DNA of 64,000 nt from NCBI GenBank assembly GCA_024234875.1, contig JACKNM010000015.1, positions 62,001 through 126,000 on the forward strand, written 5' to 3'. A program made the position numbers and the translations under genes. Below the pieces are notes generated by a model, which saw only the letters and a list, made by a program, of their open reading frames with translations, did not search any database and was not told where the DNA came from. The number at the start of each line of letters is the position of its first letter. The first letter of the stretch is position 1. Shown one piece after another: positions 45,915-55,022 of the stretch. This stretch comes from Ectothiorhodospiraceae bacterium. Lineage in GTDB: Bacteria > Pseudomonadota > Gammaproteobacteria > HK1.

Positions 45915-46295
45915 ATGGACGACCCAGGGTTGGCGATCGTGCTCTGGGCCGCCGGCGCCGACGACGCGTTGGCGGCGGCAACGCCATTCGTATTCGCCGC
46001 GGCGTCGGCCGCCCTCGATCACCCGGTGGAGGTGCTGTTCACGTCGCGCAGCGTGCGATTGCTGGTGGACGGCGTCGCCCAGGGCGCCGCCACGCCAGGG
46101 GCCGCCTATACGACCCTGTACGGTTTCATGCAGGCGGCGCACACCGCCGGTGCTCGCTTCCACGCCTGCTCGATGGCGCTGACGTCGTTCGTGGTCGAGG
46201 GCGAGGTGTTGATCGCGGAGCATGATGGGGTGCGCAACGTCACCGCGGTGATCGCCGGCGCGCTCGAGCACGGTCGCCGTATGCTCGTGTTCTGA
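45915..46295 (+). CDS. DsrE/DsrF-like protein
   Basis: 126 residues from ATG 45915, 13 bp after the GcvH-like gene. The fold is that of the DsrE family: LAIVLWAAGADDALAAATPFVFAA, HPVEVLFTSRSVRLLVDG and ARFHACSMALTSF, where Cys85 matches the position of the persulfide-carrying cysteine of DsrE/TusD. It is last in the fdnGHI-fdhE-selB run. DsrE-like proteins relay sulfane sulfur; with the lipoyl-carrier neighbour it could relay sulfur for molybdenum-site sulfuration or reduced selenium for Sec synthesis. That is inference. Confidence 0.82.
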   Translation: MDDPGLAIVLWAAGADDALAAATPFVFAAASAALDHPVEVLFTSRSVRLLVDGVAQGAATPGAAYTTLYGFMQAAHTAGARFHACSMALTSFVVEGEVLIAEHDGVRNVTAVIAGALEHGRRMLVF

Positions 46296-46354
46296 GCCGG
46301 GCACGAGTCGAGGTGCGAGCGCGTGGGTATCGGAGCGGGACTGCGTCGAGTCCG

Positions 46355-47863
46355 TCAGCCGAGACGAGCGGTGCGCGCCTCGAGCCCCCCGAAGGCGCCT
46401 AGCCCGAGTCTTCGACGCACCAGCCGTGACACGGCGTCGATCGCCAGCGTGACCGCGGCGGTGATCATCAGCAACACCACGGCGCGGTCGAGTCGGATTT
46501 CGGCGATCGCACTGTCGACGAAGAAGCCGAGGGTCTGAATGCCGAGCATACCGACGATGGCCGACTCGCGCACCACGATCTCCCAGCGGTAGAACACGTA
46601 GGCGAGGAAGGGCGCATAGAGTCGCGGCGTCAGCTCGTAGGCGTGCAGGTCGAGCCCACGCGGGGCGTCCGGGCGGAGCATTGGGACAACCCGCTCGGCC
46701 TCTCGACCGAGGAGATGGGCGATGATCGCCCCGTTGTGGATCCCGAGCGCGAGGATCGCTGGCAGCATCGACGGGCCGAGGATCTGCAACGCCAGGTAGC
46801 AGAGCATGAACTCGGGTGTCGAGCGTGCCACCACGAGTATCACGTGACCGACCCCGCGCCCGACGCGCCCGACCACTGCAGGCACGAGCAACGGATACGC
46901 GGCGAGCGCGAGCAGGCCCATCAGGGCGATCGTGATCTGCGATACGACCAGGGTTGCGACCATGCCCGGCACTGCCTGCTCGCCGACCAGCAACCCCAAC
47001 CAGTCGCCGAGCTCTGCCCACGGCGCCACGTCGAGCAGGTTGGCGTCGCGCAACGGCGCCGGCACGAGGTCCTCGGTCAGGAACCGTGTGACGTTGTCCC
47101 AGGACAACGGCACGCTGCGGGTGCCGGCCAGCACCGCGAGTGCGCCGAGCAGATAAAACGGCACGAGGCGTGGGCGCATCCACAGACGCATGGTCCCGAT
47201 GAGGGCGTAGTACGCGAGGAGCACCGCAGCCACCGAGCCGTACTCTCCCTGGCGGAAGAAGGTGTCGAGCTCGAACCCCAGTGTCGGCAGGCCGACGAAA
47301 CCGAGCACCGCGCTCGAGCGCAGACCACATTCCACCCGATACAGCCCGTAGACTCGCATCGGCCCCAGTGCGAGCGGCAACCGGGCGAAGAGGAACGCCG
47401 AGATGCGTCCCGTGCGCGGTGGGAGGACGTCCGCCGGGCGGCGGTCGATCTCGTCCAGGATCTCGGCGAATACCTTGCCGAAGATTCCGGCGTAGGGAAT
47501 CGCAATCGCGAGCACGCCGGCGCTCGCGCTCGGTCCGAGCGGCTGGATCAGTAGCAATGCCCAGAACAGCTCGTGCACCGAGCGCAGCACGGCGCAACCG
47601 ATCCGCACGGCGCGACGATGATGGAGCACCGCGAGGGCGAGCCCGACGGCCGCCCCGAGGGCGACACCGAAGAACGCGAACGCAAGGGTGAGTGCGATGG
47701 CGTCGCCGAGGCTCGCAAGCGTCGCGAAGCTCGGTGCGAGGAAGCCCGCGAGGACCCGCCCGAGCACGCGCCACGGATCATGCCCGCCGATCTCCAGGTC
47801 GGCGAATGGCAGCAACGCGACCGCCGCCAGCAGCAGCACGAGGCCGACGTTGCGACGTGTCAC
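46355..47863 (-). CDS. PhnE-like ABC importer permease, double-domain, putative selenium oxyanion
   Basis: 502 residues from GTG 47863, 17 bp after the ATPase stop. Two PhnE-type halves in one chain: first with SVHELFWALLLIQPLG and YAGIFGKVFAEILDEID, second with VARSTPEFMLCYLALQILGP and GIHNGAIIAHLLGREAE. About 12 membrane helices. Double-length PhnE proteins occur with binding proteins annotated as putative selenate binders. It is convergent with the selB operon. Confidence 0.83.
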   Translation of the reverse strand: MTRRNVGLVLLLAAVALLPFADLEIGGHDPWRVLGRVLAGFLAPSFATLASLGDAIALTLAFAFFGVALGAAVGLALAVLHHRRAVRIGCAVLRSVHELFWALLLIQPLGPSASAGVLAIAIPYAGIFGKVFAEILDEIDRRPADVLPPRTGRISAFLFARLPLALGPMRVYGLYRVECGLRSSAVLGFVGLPTLGFELDTFFRQGEYGSVAAVLLAYYALIGTMRLWMRPRLVPFYLLGALAVLAGTRSVPLSWDNVTRFLTEDLVPAPLRDANLLDVAPWAELGDWLGLLVGEQAVPGMVATLVVSQITIALMGLLALAAYPLLVPAVVGRVGRGVGHVILVVARSTPEFMLCYLALQILGPSMLPAILALGIHNGAIIAHLLGREAERVVPMLRPDAPRGLDLHAYELTPRLYAPFLAYVFYRWEIVVRESAIVGMLGIQTLGFFVDSAIAEIRLDRAVVLLMITAAVTLAIDAVSRLVRRRLGLGAFGGLEARTARLG

Positions 47864-47879
47864 CCGGCAGCCACATCCA

Positions 47880-48548
47880 TCAGGTGGCGTAGATTGCGTC
47901 GAGATCGGCCCGGGTGATACGTGAAGCGAGGGTGTCGACGACGACTCGACCCCCACGCAGCCCGAGGATGCGGTCGGCGAACTCGGTCGCGAGCTCGACC
48001 GCGTGCACCGCGAGCACCAACGTCGTGAAGTGCGCTCGCATCACGTCGACGAGGGTCCGGCCCTGAGCCTCGTCCACCGCGGACACCGGCTCGTCGGCGA
48101 GCAGCACCGTGCCACCGCGGTGGAGCGCGCGACCGACGGCGACGCGTTGGCGCTGCCCCCCGGAGAGCCGTTCCACCGGCCGGAAGAGCTCTGGCTCGAG
48201 CCCCAGGGTAGCGGCCACCGGCCGCACCTGCGCCACCTCGCTGCGCATCGGCCTTGCGAGGTTCACGAGGTTGTACAGCGCGCCGTGACGCTCGAGCCGC
48301 CCCATGTAGATGTTGTGGAAGACGCTGAGCTGAGGGACCAGGGCGTGATCCTGCGGGACCAAGGCCACCGCCGTGCCCGCCGAGACGAGGCGGCGGTAGA
48401 TGGCGGTGATCAGCGTCGACTTGCCGGCACCGCTGCGCCCGAGCAGGGCGATGCGTTGACCGGCCGTGACGGTGAGCTCCAGTCCCGCGAGGACCGTGCG
48501 GCCCTGATAGCCGAGGTCCTCACCGCGGAACCGGATGAGGGCGCTCAA
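47880..48548 (-). CDS. PhnC-like ABC importer ATPase, putative selenium oxyanion
   Basis: 222 residues from TTG 48548, overlapping the binding-protein stop (TTGA). Walker A GRSGAGKSTLI; PQDHALVPQLSVFHNIYMGRL is the PhnC-type Q-loop region; signature LSGGQRQR; Walker B VLLADEPVSAVD. Shorter than usual PhnC proteins (about 250-280). It couples to the permease downstream. Confidence 0.85.
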   Translation of the reverse strand: MSALIRFRGEDLGYQGRTVLAGLELTVTAGQRIALLGRSGAGKSTLITAIYRRLVSAGTAVALVPQDHALVPQLSVFHNIYMGRLERHGALYNLVNLARPMRSEVAQVRPVAATLGLEPELFRPVERLSGGQRQRVAVGRALHRGGTVLLADEPVSAVDEAQGRTLVDVMRAHFTTLVLAVHAVELATEFADRILGLRGGRVVVDTLASRITRADLDAIYAT

Positions 48549-49444
48549 TCGAGAATTCCGATCTGCCGGGCGACGGCGGCGATTGGATCGTAGTCGGCGT
48601 TGCTCGCGCGCACGAAACGCCGACGAGGGAAGGAGGCGAGCAGATCCGGATCGGACATCGAGATCAAGGCCTCGCGGATGCGCTCCGCAAACCCCGCGCC
48701 GAACGTCTGGTCGACGTCGCCACGCACGGTCCAGTTGTAGTCGGGGTAGGGCGGGGTTCGCCACACCACGCGTACCTTCGCAGTGTCGACCTTACCCTTG
48801 CTCACCATGTCGTCGAAGACGGTGTAGTTCACCGCGCCGATGTCGAAGGCACCGCTCTCCACCAGCTCCACCGTCTTGGTGTGATCCCCTGAGAAGGCGA
48901 CGCGCGCGAAAACCTCTTCCGGTGCGCGGCCGAAGCGCTGGCGCAAGTGGAACTCGGGCATCAGACGGCCCGACGTGGAGGTCTTCGCACCGAAGGTGAA
49001 GGTCCGCCCGGCGACGGTGTCCGGCAGCGTCTCGGCGTCGGCCGCGAGGCCGGTGGAGGCGTTGGCGATGAAGTACGTGACGAAGGCGAGATCCTCCTCA
49101 CCCTGCGCGAGCGCGAGCGAGCCCTCGACCGCCTGGCGCGCCTGCACTCCGGACAGACCACCGAACCAGGCGAGCTGGATCTGCCCGTTGCGAAACGCCG
49201 TGACGGCCGCCCCATAGCTCTTTACCGGCACGTACCGGACGGGGATGGCGAGTCGATCCGACAGGTAGCGCGCGACCTTGTCGAATCGCTCGCGCAACTT
49301 CGTCGCGTCCTCGTCCGGGATCGCCGAGAAGCTGAGCGTCGAGGCGGCGCGGGCGCTGGTCGTCGCGAAACTCGAGATCGCGATCACGAGGACGATGGTC
49401 TCGAGCCACCCGCGTCGGGTGACGGAAGCAGGGAAGATGCTCAC
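48545..49444 (-). CDS. PhnD-like periplasmic binding protein, putative selenate/selenite binder
   Basis: 299 residues from GTG 49444 (GGAG nine bases upstream; GTG 49480 is possible but lacks this site). Signal peptide to about SFATTSARA. The mature protein starts STLSFSAIPDEDATKLRERFDKVARYLSDRL, the PhnD-type opening, and has QIQLAWFGGLSGVQAR and FGAKTSTSGRLMPEFHLR. In databases, close PhnD relatives are labelled putative selenate ABC transporter proteins. Position beside selB and the Sec formate dehydrogenase supports selenium; phosphonate or phosphite cannot be ruled out, but no phosphonate catabolic genes are here. Confidence 0.82.
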   Translation of the reverse strand: MSIFPASVTRRGWLETIVLVIAISSFATTSARAASTLSFSAIPDEDATKLRERFDKVARYLSDRLAIPVRYVPVKSYGAAVTAFRNGQIQLAWFGGLSGVQARQAVEGSLALAQGEEDLAFVTYFIANASTGLAADAETLPDTVAGRTFTFGAKTSTSGRLMPEFHLRQRFGRAPEEVFARVAFSGDHTKTVELVESGAFDIGAVNYTVFDDMVSKGKVDTAKVRVVWRTPPYPDYNWTVRGDVDQTFGAGFAERIREALISMSDPDLLASFPRRRFVRASNADYDPIAAVARQIGILD

Positions 49445-49488
49445 GTTTACGTGCTCCACGGACTTGCTGGCCGGACGCACACCGACGG

Positions 49489-49505
49489 CTCACTTCGAAA
49501 GTGAG
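49489..49505. promoter_or_regulatory. Inverted repeat upstream of the PhnDCE-like operon
   Basis: CTCACTT-CGA-AAGTGAG is a perfect 7-bp-arm inverted repeat 45 bp upstream of the binding-protein start at 49444. It may be an operator or a 5'-leader hairpin of the importer. The remaining 49506-49783 has no gene I can support. Confidence 0.4.
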
Positions 49506-49783
49506 TCACGATTCGGCGGGTGTGCCGGGTGGGCGACCGCGGTCAGCGCGCAAGGGTTGCAGTCACGGCCATCGCGGCCAGTGCGCACCCTCTGCGGTGG
49601 AGCCGCCCCGAGACTCGGGAGCGATGTCGAGCACCAGTGCGCGGAAGTTTGCTTGCCGAGCGTGCGCATCGTCAACACCGAGGGCGTGACACCATGTCGT
49701 CTCGCCGTTGAGACGCCGCGGCGACACGACTACGCTCATGTCCATCGGCCGGCTGGCAGTCGCAATGGGACGCGGTGGTGGCG

Positions 49784-51031
49784 ATGCCGGGAGGCGGGAG
49801 ACGCGAGGCTCGGGGTGGTGCCCGTCTCACACGCATACCTTTCGCCGAGCGGAAGCGACGGCGGCGACCGAGCGGCGCCGGCACGCGACGGCGAGCCTGG
49901 TTGCTGCTGCACCGCTGGCTCGGCGTGGGGATCGGTCTGTGGTTCGCGCTGGTCGGGCTGACCGGCGCCGCGCTCGTGTTCGAGGATGCCATCGACGCGA
50001 CGCTCAACCCGCACCTGTTGCGCGACGCCCGTGACGGCACGTGGCTGCCGCCGGCGGCAATCGTCGAGCGCGCGTCACGCGCCTTTCCCGATGGGCGCGT
50101 CGAGCGCATGCGAACGCCGCAGACCGCGGGCGAGGTCTATCGACTCGAGGTGCGCGTCTCGCCCCGGATGCGCGTCGGCTCGCCGCGACTCGAGGCGACC
50201 TTCAGCCCGGTGACGGGCGAGCTGCTCGGAACCCGTGACCCGCGAGCCGTCGGTCTCGACACCGCGAGTTTCGTGAACACGGTCTACGAGTTCCACCGCA
50301 ACGTGCTACTCGGGCCGACCGGAACCGACATCGTCGGTACCGCCGGGCTTCTGCTGATGACCTCGACGATTACCGGCATCGTGCTCGCGCTGCCCCGTAC
50401 CCGCGGGGGATGGCGGCGCGTGGTCGCGGTTCGCCTTCGTGCCAGCATTACGCGGCTGCTGTTCGACCTGCACCGATCGGCCGGAACTCTTCTCGCGGTG
50501 TTGCTGCTGCTCGCCACCGCCACCGGCGTGACCCTGGTGTGGGTGAATCACGCACGGAGCGTCGTCGGCCTGTTCTCGCCGGTCGCCCCGTTTCCGGTCG
50601 TGCCGTGGATCGGCGGCACGGATCTCCCCTGGCCGGGGTTGGAGCAACTCGCCACCAGCATCCGCGAGGCGTATCCGCGGCACACGGTGACCGAGGTCCG
50701 TATCCCGTCACGGCCGACCGCGGGCTACGTGTTCTACCTGCGGGCGCCCGGCGACGCACACCGCCTCGGCGACACGTTGGTCTGGTTGCACCCGGGCACC
50801 GGCGAGCGCTTGCTCGAGCGCGGGCCGGACTCGCGAAGCGCGGGCGAGGCCTTCATGCACTGGCTGTTCCCGCTCCACAGCGGGACCGCGTTCGGGCTCG
50901 TCGGACGGGTGGCGATGTGCGCCACCGGAATTGCGCCGACGTTGCTGGTGGGAACGGGGCTGTGGCTGTGGCTGCGCAAGCGGCGCGCGCAGCGCATTCG
51001 GCGCCACCGGCGGGGCCGAGCGGTCGCCTGA
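49784..51031 (+). CDS. PepSY-associated membrane protein (PiuB-like)
   Basis: About 415 residues (ATG 49784; GTG 49775 also possible). Four membrane helices typical of PepSY_TM: LLLHRWLGVGIGLWFALVGLTG with its helix-1 histidine, MTSTITGIVLALPR, LLFDLHRSAGTLLAVLLLL and a C-terminal helix ending TGLWLWLRKRR. The family is linked to siderophore-iron reduction or transport and to redox chains across the membrane. There is no TonB receptor beside it. It lies between the putative selenium importer and the fds operon and could reduce a metal or chalcogen species, but this is only positional. Confidence 0.85.
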   Translation: MPGGGRREARGGARLTRIPFAERKRRRRPSGAGTRRRAWLLLHRWLGVGIGLWFALVGLTGAALVFEDAIDATLNPHLLRDARDGTWLPPAAIVERASRAFPDGRVERMRTPQTAGEVYRLEVRVSPRMRVGSPRLEATFSPVTGELLGTRDPRAVGLDTASFVNTVYEFHRNVLLGPTGTDIVGTAGLLLMTSTITGIVLALPRTRGGWRRVVAVRLRASITRLLFDLHRSAGTLLAVLLLLATATGVTLVWVNHARSVVGLFSPVAPFPVVPWIGGTDLPWPGLEQLATSIREAYPRHTVTEVRIPSRPTAGYVFYLRAPGDAHRLGDTLVWLHPGTGERLLERGPDSRSAGEAFMHWLFPLHSGTAFGLVGRVAMCATGIAPTLLVGTGLWLWLRKRRAQRIRRHRRGRAVA

Positions 51032-51069
51032 GTCGCCGCGAGTCGGTCGACGCGGACGCCGAGGACCGC

Positions 51070-51336
51070 TCAGCGTGAGCGTGTCGAGTGGGGCGTTTTC
51101 GGGGTGGGTGGTGGTGAAGCGCCGTCCATCGCAGCCATCCGTCGGGCTGCCTCCAGCGCGATCGGGACCAGACCGCGGCCGTGCACCCCGACGTGATCGA
51201 GCAGGGCTTGCCGCATGCGCGGGTCCCAGAACTGGCGCATGTGATCGGCCGTGCAGGCGACTGCCTCCTCGTGCGGATACGCGGCGAAGAAGGCGGCAAT
51301 CTGATTCGCCATGGCGACGATGCGTTGATGAGCCAT
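51070..51336 (-). CDS. fdsD: FdsD, delta subunit of NAD-dependent formate dehydrogenase
   Basis: 88 residues. RIVAMANQIAAFFAAYPHEEAVACTADHMRQFWDPRMR is highly typical of FdsD; the family length is about 70-80. FdsD has no cofactor and is needed for assembly and stability of the FdsABG complex. It is last in fdsGBA-fdhD-fdsD, 6 bp after fdhD. The tail (SPPPTPKTPHSTRSR) is longer than usual. Confidence 0.92.
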   Translation of the reverse strand: MAHQRIVAMANQIAAFFAAYPHEEAVACTADHMRQFWDPRMRQALLDHVGVHGRGLVPIALEAARRMAAMDGASPPPTPKTPHSTRSR

Positions 51337-51342
51337 TGCCGG

Positions 51343-52158
51343 TCAGATGATCCGCTCGGGGTGGGTATAGACGTTGAGGCGATGGCCGCGTGCGAACGCT
51401 GCCAGGGTCAGATTGGCGCGCTCGGCGATCTGGATCGCGAGCGTGGTCGGCGCCGACACGGCGACGAGGACGCGAACCCCGGCGGTCACCGCCTTCTGGA
51501 CCATCTCCATACTGCAGCGGCTGGTGAGCACGACGAATCCCGTCGCCGGGGACGCGCCCGCGCGGGCGACCGCCCCGATCAACTTGTCGAGTGCGGTGTG
51601 CCGGCCGACGTCCTCGCGCGCGAGCATCAACTCGCCGGCGAGGTCGGCGAGGGCGGCGGCGTGCATCCCGCCACAGAGAGCGTTTGCAGTCTGAAGGTGG
51701 GGCAGGGCGCGCAGTGCACGCTCGACGGCCTCGGCCGGCACCGTGCCGCCGTTCGGAAGCGGGCGCAGCGGACGCAGGGCCTGGGCGATCTCGGTCACCC
51801 CGCACAGCCCACAGCTCGTCCGCCCCTCGAGTGCCCGGCGCCGGGACGCGAGGGCGGCGGCGAGCTCGGCAGCAATATCGAGGCGTAGCGTGATGCCGTC
51901 GGTGTGCGGCAGCACGGTGAGTGCCTCGATCTCGCTCTCGTTGCCGGCAATGCCTTCGGCGAGTGTGAAGCCGACCGCGAGATCCTCGAGGTCGTGTGGG
52001 CTCGCCATCATCACCGCATGGTTGGCGCAGTTGTAGACGAAGGCGACCGGGACCTCGACCGCCACGTGGTCGGTCGCCGCCGCGCGCGCCTCGGGCGTCA
52101 GTCTGGTCAGTCGCGCGCTGGCGACCGACATCGCACCCGATGTCGGCACGCTGCTCAT
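51343..52158 (-). CDS. fdhD: FdhD, sulfurtransferase/chaperone for formate dehydrogenase
   Basis: 271 residues from ATG 52158, overlapping the fdsA stop (ATGA). Signature TSCGLCGVTE with the CxxC that carries the persulfide, FVYNCANHAVMMASP, ALCGGMHAAAL, and AREDVGRHTALDKLIGA. FdhD moves sulfur from a cysteine desulfurase to the bis-MGD molybdenum, making the sulfido ligand that formate dehydrogenases require. It is the only fdhD in the window, so it probably serves both the Sec and the Cys enzymes. Confidence 0.95.
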   Translation of the reverse strand: MSSVPTSGAMSVASARLTRLTPEARAAATDHVAVEVPVAFVYNCANHAVMMASPHDLEDLAVGFTLAEGIAGNESEIEALTVLPHTDGITLRLDIAAELAAALASRRRALEGRTSCGLCGVTEIAQALRPLRPLPNGGTVPAEAVERALRALPHLQTANALCGGMHAAALADLAGELMLAREDVGRHTALDKLIGAVARAGASPATGFVVLTSRCSMEMVQKAVTAGVRVLVAVSAPTTLAIQIAERANLTLAAFARGHRLNVYTHPERII

Positions 52159-54989
52159 GTCGAAGGCTCGATGATTTGATCGCGTTGCCGTCGCCGAGAC
52201 TCGGATTCGACCTGCCAACGCGACCACCGGTTCGTCGGTCGAACCTCGACCGCGGTGACCTTGTACTCGGGGCAGTTCGTCGCCCAGTCGGAATGCTCCG
52301 TGGTGACGACGTTCGCACCGGTCTCCGGATGGTGGAACGTGGTGTACACGACGCCTGGCTGCACCCGATCGGTGATGTGGGCGCGCAGCGCGGTCTCGCC
52401 GCTTCGGCTCGCGAGCGACACCATCGCGCCATCGCGAATGCCACGGTTCTCGGCGTCGTGGGGATGGATCTCGAGCACGTCCTCCTCGTGCCACACCACG
52501 TTGTCGGTCCGCCTCGACTGGGCACCCACGTTGTACTGGCTCAGGATCCTTCCGGTCGTGAGCAACAGGGGGAAGCGCGGGCCCGTGCGTTCCTCGGTGG
52601 GCACGTACCGGGTGATCATGAAGCGACCCTTGCCGCGAACGAAGCCGTCGGCGTGCATCACCGGCGTACCGCTCGGTGCCGCCTCGTCGCATGGCCACTG
52701 CAGCGATCCGTGCTCCTCGAGCGCCGCATAGGAGACTCCCCGGTAGCTTGGTGTGAGTCGCGCGATCTCGTCCATGATCTCGGATGGATGCGCGTAGTGC
52801 ATCGAGTGGCCGAGGGCGTTGGACAGCGCCACCGTGACCTCCCAGTCGGCCATTCCCGCCAGCGGCGGGATGGCTCGGCGCACTCGGCTGATGCGACGCT
52901 CCGCGTTGGTGAAGGTCCCGTCCTTCTCCAGGAAAGACGCACCCGGCAGGAACACGTGTGCGTACGACGCGGTCTCGTTGAGAAATAGATCCTGGACGAC
53001 CACGCACTCCATGGCCGCGAGGGCGGCGGTGACGTGCTGGGTGTTCGGGTCGGACTGGGCGATGTCCTCGCCCTGGATGTAGATGCCGCGGAAGGAGCCT
53101 TCGAGAGCGGCGTCGAGCATGTTCGGAATGCGCAGGCCGGGCTCGGGCTCGAGCTCGACGCCCCATGCCTCGGCGAACGCGGCGCGCGCCGTCGAGTCCG
53201 ACACGTGACGGTAGCCCGAGAGCTCGTGCGGGAACGAGCCCATGTCGCACGCGCCCTGCACGTTGTTCTGTCCGCGTAACGGATTGATGCCCACGCCCGG
53301 TCGACCGAGGTTTCCGGTGGCCATCGCGAGGTTGGCCATCGCCATCACCATCGTGGTGCCCTGACTGTGCTCGGTGACTCCGAGGCCGTAGTAGATGGCG
53401 GCGCGACCACCACTGGCATAGAGCCTCGCGGCGGCGCGCACGGCCGATGCAGGCACCCCGGTGATCGCCGCGGTGGTCTCCGGAGCGTTGTCGGCGTGAC
53501 CGACGAACGCGAGCCAGCGCTGGAACTCGGTCTGGTCGCAGCGCTCACGCACGAAGTCGACGTCGATCAGCTCCTCGGTGGCGACGACGTGGGCGAGGGC
53601 GTTCATCAGCGCGACATTGGTGCCGGGGCGTAGTCGAAGGTGGTGCGCGGCCTCGATGTGGGGCGAGCGCACGAGGTCGATGCGGCGCGGATCGAGCACG
53701 ATCAGGCGGGCACCCTCGCGCAGCCGGCGACGCAGGCGTGAGGCGAAGACTGGATGGGCGTCCGTCGGGTTGGCGCCCACCACCATGATCACGTCCGCCG
53801 CGGCGACGGAGTCGAAGTCCTGGGTGCCGGCGGAGGTGCCGAACGCCGTCTTCAAACCGTAGCCGGTCGGCGAATGACAGACCCGCGCACAGGTGTCGGT
53901 GTTGTTGTTACCGAATGCGGCACGAACCAGCTTCTGCATCAGGAACGTCTCCTCGTTGGTGCAGCGTGAGCTGGTGATGCCGCCGACCGCGCCGCGGCCA
54001 TGCTCGGTGATGATGCGGCGGAACTCCGAGGCGGCGTGGGCGATGGCCGCGTCCCAGCTGACCTTTCGCCAGGGTTCCGAGATCGAGTCGCGGATCATCG
54101 GCTCGAGCACGCGGTCGCGATGCGTGGCGTAACCCCAGGCGAAGCGACCCTTCACGCACGAGTGCCCGTGGTTGGCCTTCCCGTCCCGGTCGGGACGCAT
54201 TCGCACCACCTGGTCGCCCTGGATCTCCGCCACGAATCCACAGCCGACGCCGCAGTAGGCGCAGGTGGTCTTGACCTCACGCGCGGGCTGCCCCATGGAG
54301 ATGACGCTCTTCTCCATCAACGTCGCCGTGGGGCAAGCCTGAACGCATGCCCCACAGGAGACACATTCGGAGTCGATGAACCGCTCGTTTGCACTGGCGG
54401 CGACGGTCGAGGCGAATCCTCGACCCTGGATGGTCAGGGCGAAGGTGCCTTGCTGCTCCTCGCAAGCCCGGACGCAGCGCGAGCACACGATGCACTTCGA
54501 GGGGTCGAAGCTGAAGTACGGGTTGGAGGCATCCGTCGAAAGGTCCAGATGGCTCGCACCGCTCGAGGCGTAGCGAACCTCGCGCAGACCGACGGCTCCC
54601 GCCATGTCCTGCAGCTCGCAGTCCCCGTTCGCGGCGCAGGTCAGACAATCGAGCGGATGGTCACTGATGTAGAGCTCCATCACCGCGCGCCGTAGGCGCT
54701 GCAGACGTTGCGTGCGGGTGCGCACCTGCATCCCGGTCTCGACCGGCGTCGTGCACGATGCTGGCGTGCCACGCCGACCGGCAATCTCGATCAGGCACAA
54801 CCGGCAGGAGCCGAACGCCTCCAGGCTGTCGGTGGCGCAGAGCTTCGGGATCGGCGTGCCGGCGATGGCGGCGGCGCGCATGACCGAGGTGCCGGCGGGC
54901 ACCGAGATCGGGATGCCGTCGATCTCGAGCATGACCGTGGTGCTCTCGGAGCGAGCGGGGGTGCCTTGGTCTCGCGGGTTCGTGCGCAT
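52155..54989 (-). CDS. fdsA: FdsA, catalytic subunit of NAD-dependent formate dehydrogenase
   Basis: 944 residues (ATG 54989; ATG 54932 is an alternative). Order: [2Fe-2S] ferredoxin domain (Cys51, 62, 65, 79), NuoG-type His/Cys cluster (HPLDCLTCAANGDC, 111-124), two 4Fe-4S sites (Cys166-176 and CVSCGACVQACP, 209-219), then TTCAYCGVGCG (243-250) and the bis-MGD domain. The Mo ligand is cysteine 371 (CARVCHSPTGYGL), not selenocysteine, in contrast to the fdnG enzyme. C-terminal molybdopterin domain follows. It oxidises formate in the cytoplasm and sends electrons to FdsBG and NAD+. Confidence 0.96.
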   Translation of the reverse strand: MRTNPRDQGTPARSESTTVMLEIDGIPISVPAGTSVMRAAAIAGTPIPKLCATDSLEAFGSCRLCLIEIAGRRGTPASCTTPVETGMQVRTRTQRLQRLRRAVMELYISDHPLDCLTCAANGDCELQDMAGAVGLREVRYASSGASHLDLSTDASNPYFSFDPSKCIVCSRCVRACEEQQGTFALTIQGRGFASTVAASANERFIDSECVSCGACVQACPTATLMEKSVISMGQPAREVKTTCAYCGVGCGFVAEIQGDQVVRMRPDRDGKANHGHSCVKGRFAWGYATHRDRVLEPMIRDSISEPWRKVSWDAAIAHAASEFRRIITEHGRGAVGGITSSRCTNEETFLMQKLVRAAFGNNNTDTCARVCHSPTGYGLKTAFGTSAGTQDFDSVAAADVIMVVGANPTDAHPVFASRLRRRLREGARLIVLDPRRIDLVRSPHIEAAHHLRLRPGTNVALMNALAHVVATEELIDVDFVRERCDQTEFQRWLAFVGHADNAPETTAAITGVPASAVRAAARLYASGGRAAIYYGLGVTEHSQGTTMVMAMANLAMATGNLGRPGVGINPLRGQNNVQGACDMGSFPHELSGYRHVSDSTARAAFAEAWGVELEPEPGLRIPNMLDAALEGSFRGIYIQGEDIAQSDPNTQHVTAALAAMECVVVQDLFLNETASYAHVFLPGASFLEKDGTFTNAERRISRVRRAIPPLAGMADWEVTVALSNALGHSMHYAHPSEIMDEIARLTPSYRGVSYAALEEHGSLQWPCDEAAPSGTPVMHADGFVRGKGRFMITRYVPTEERTGPRFPLLLTTGRILSQYNVGAQSRRTDNVVWHEEDVLEIHPHDAENRGIRDGAMVSLASRSGETALRAHITDRVQPGVVYTTFHHPETGANVVTTEHSDWATNCPEYKVTAVEVRPTNRWSRWQVESESRRRQRDQIIEPST

Positions 54990-55022
54990 CGGAATGCCTG
55001 ATCTCGTGTAAGGGCGGGCGTC

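Noticed and set aside
40789..46295. Glycine cleavage system suggested by the GcvH-like gene
   Set aside because: No gcvT or gcvP is present and the gene is fused by overlap to selB; the H-like protein is a stand-alone carrier.
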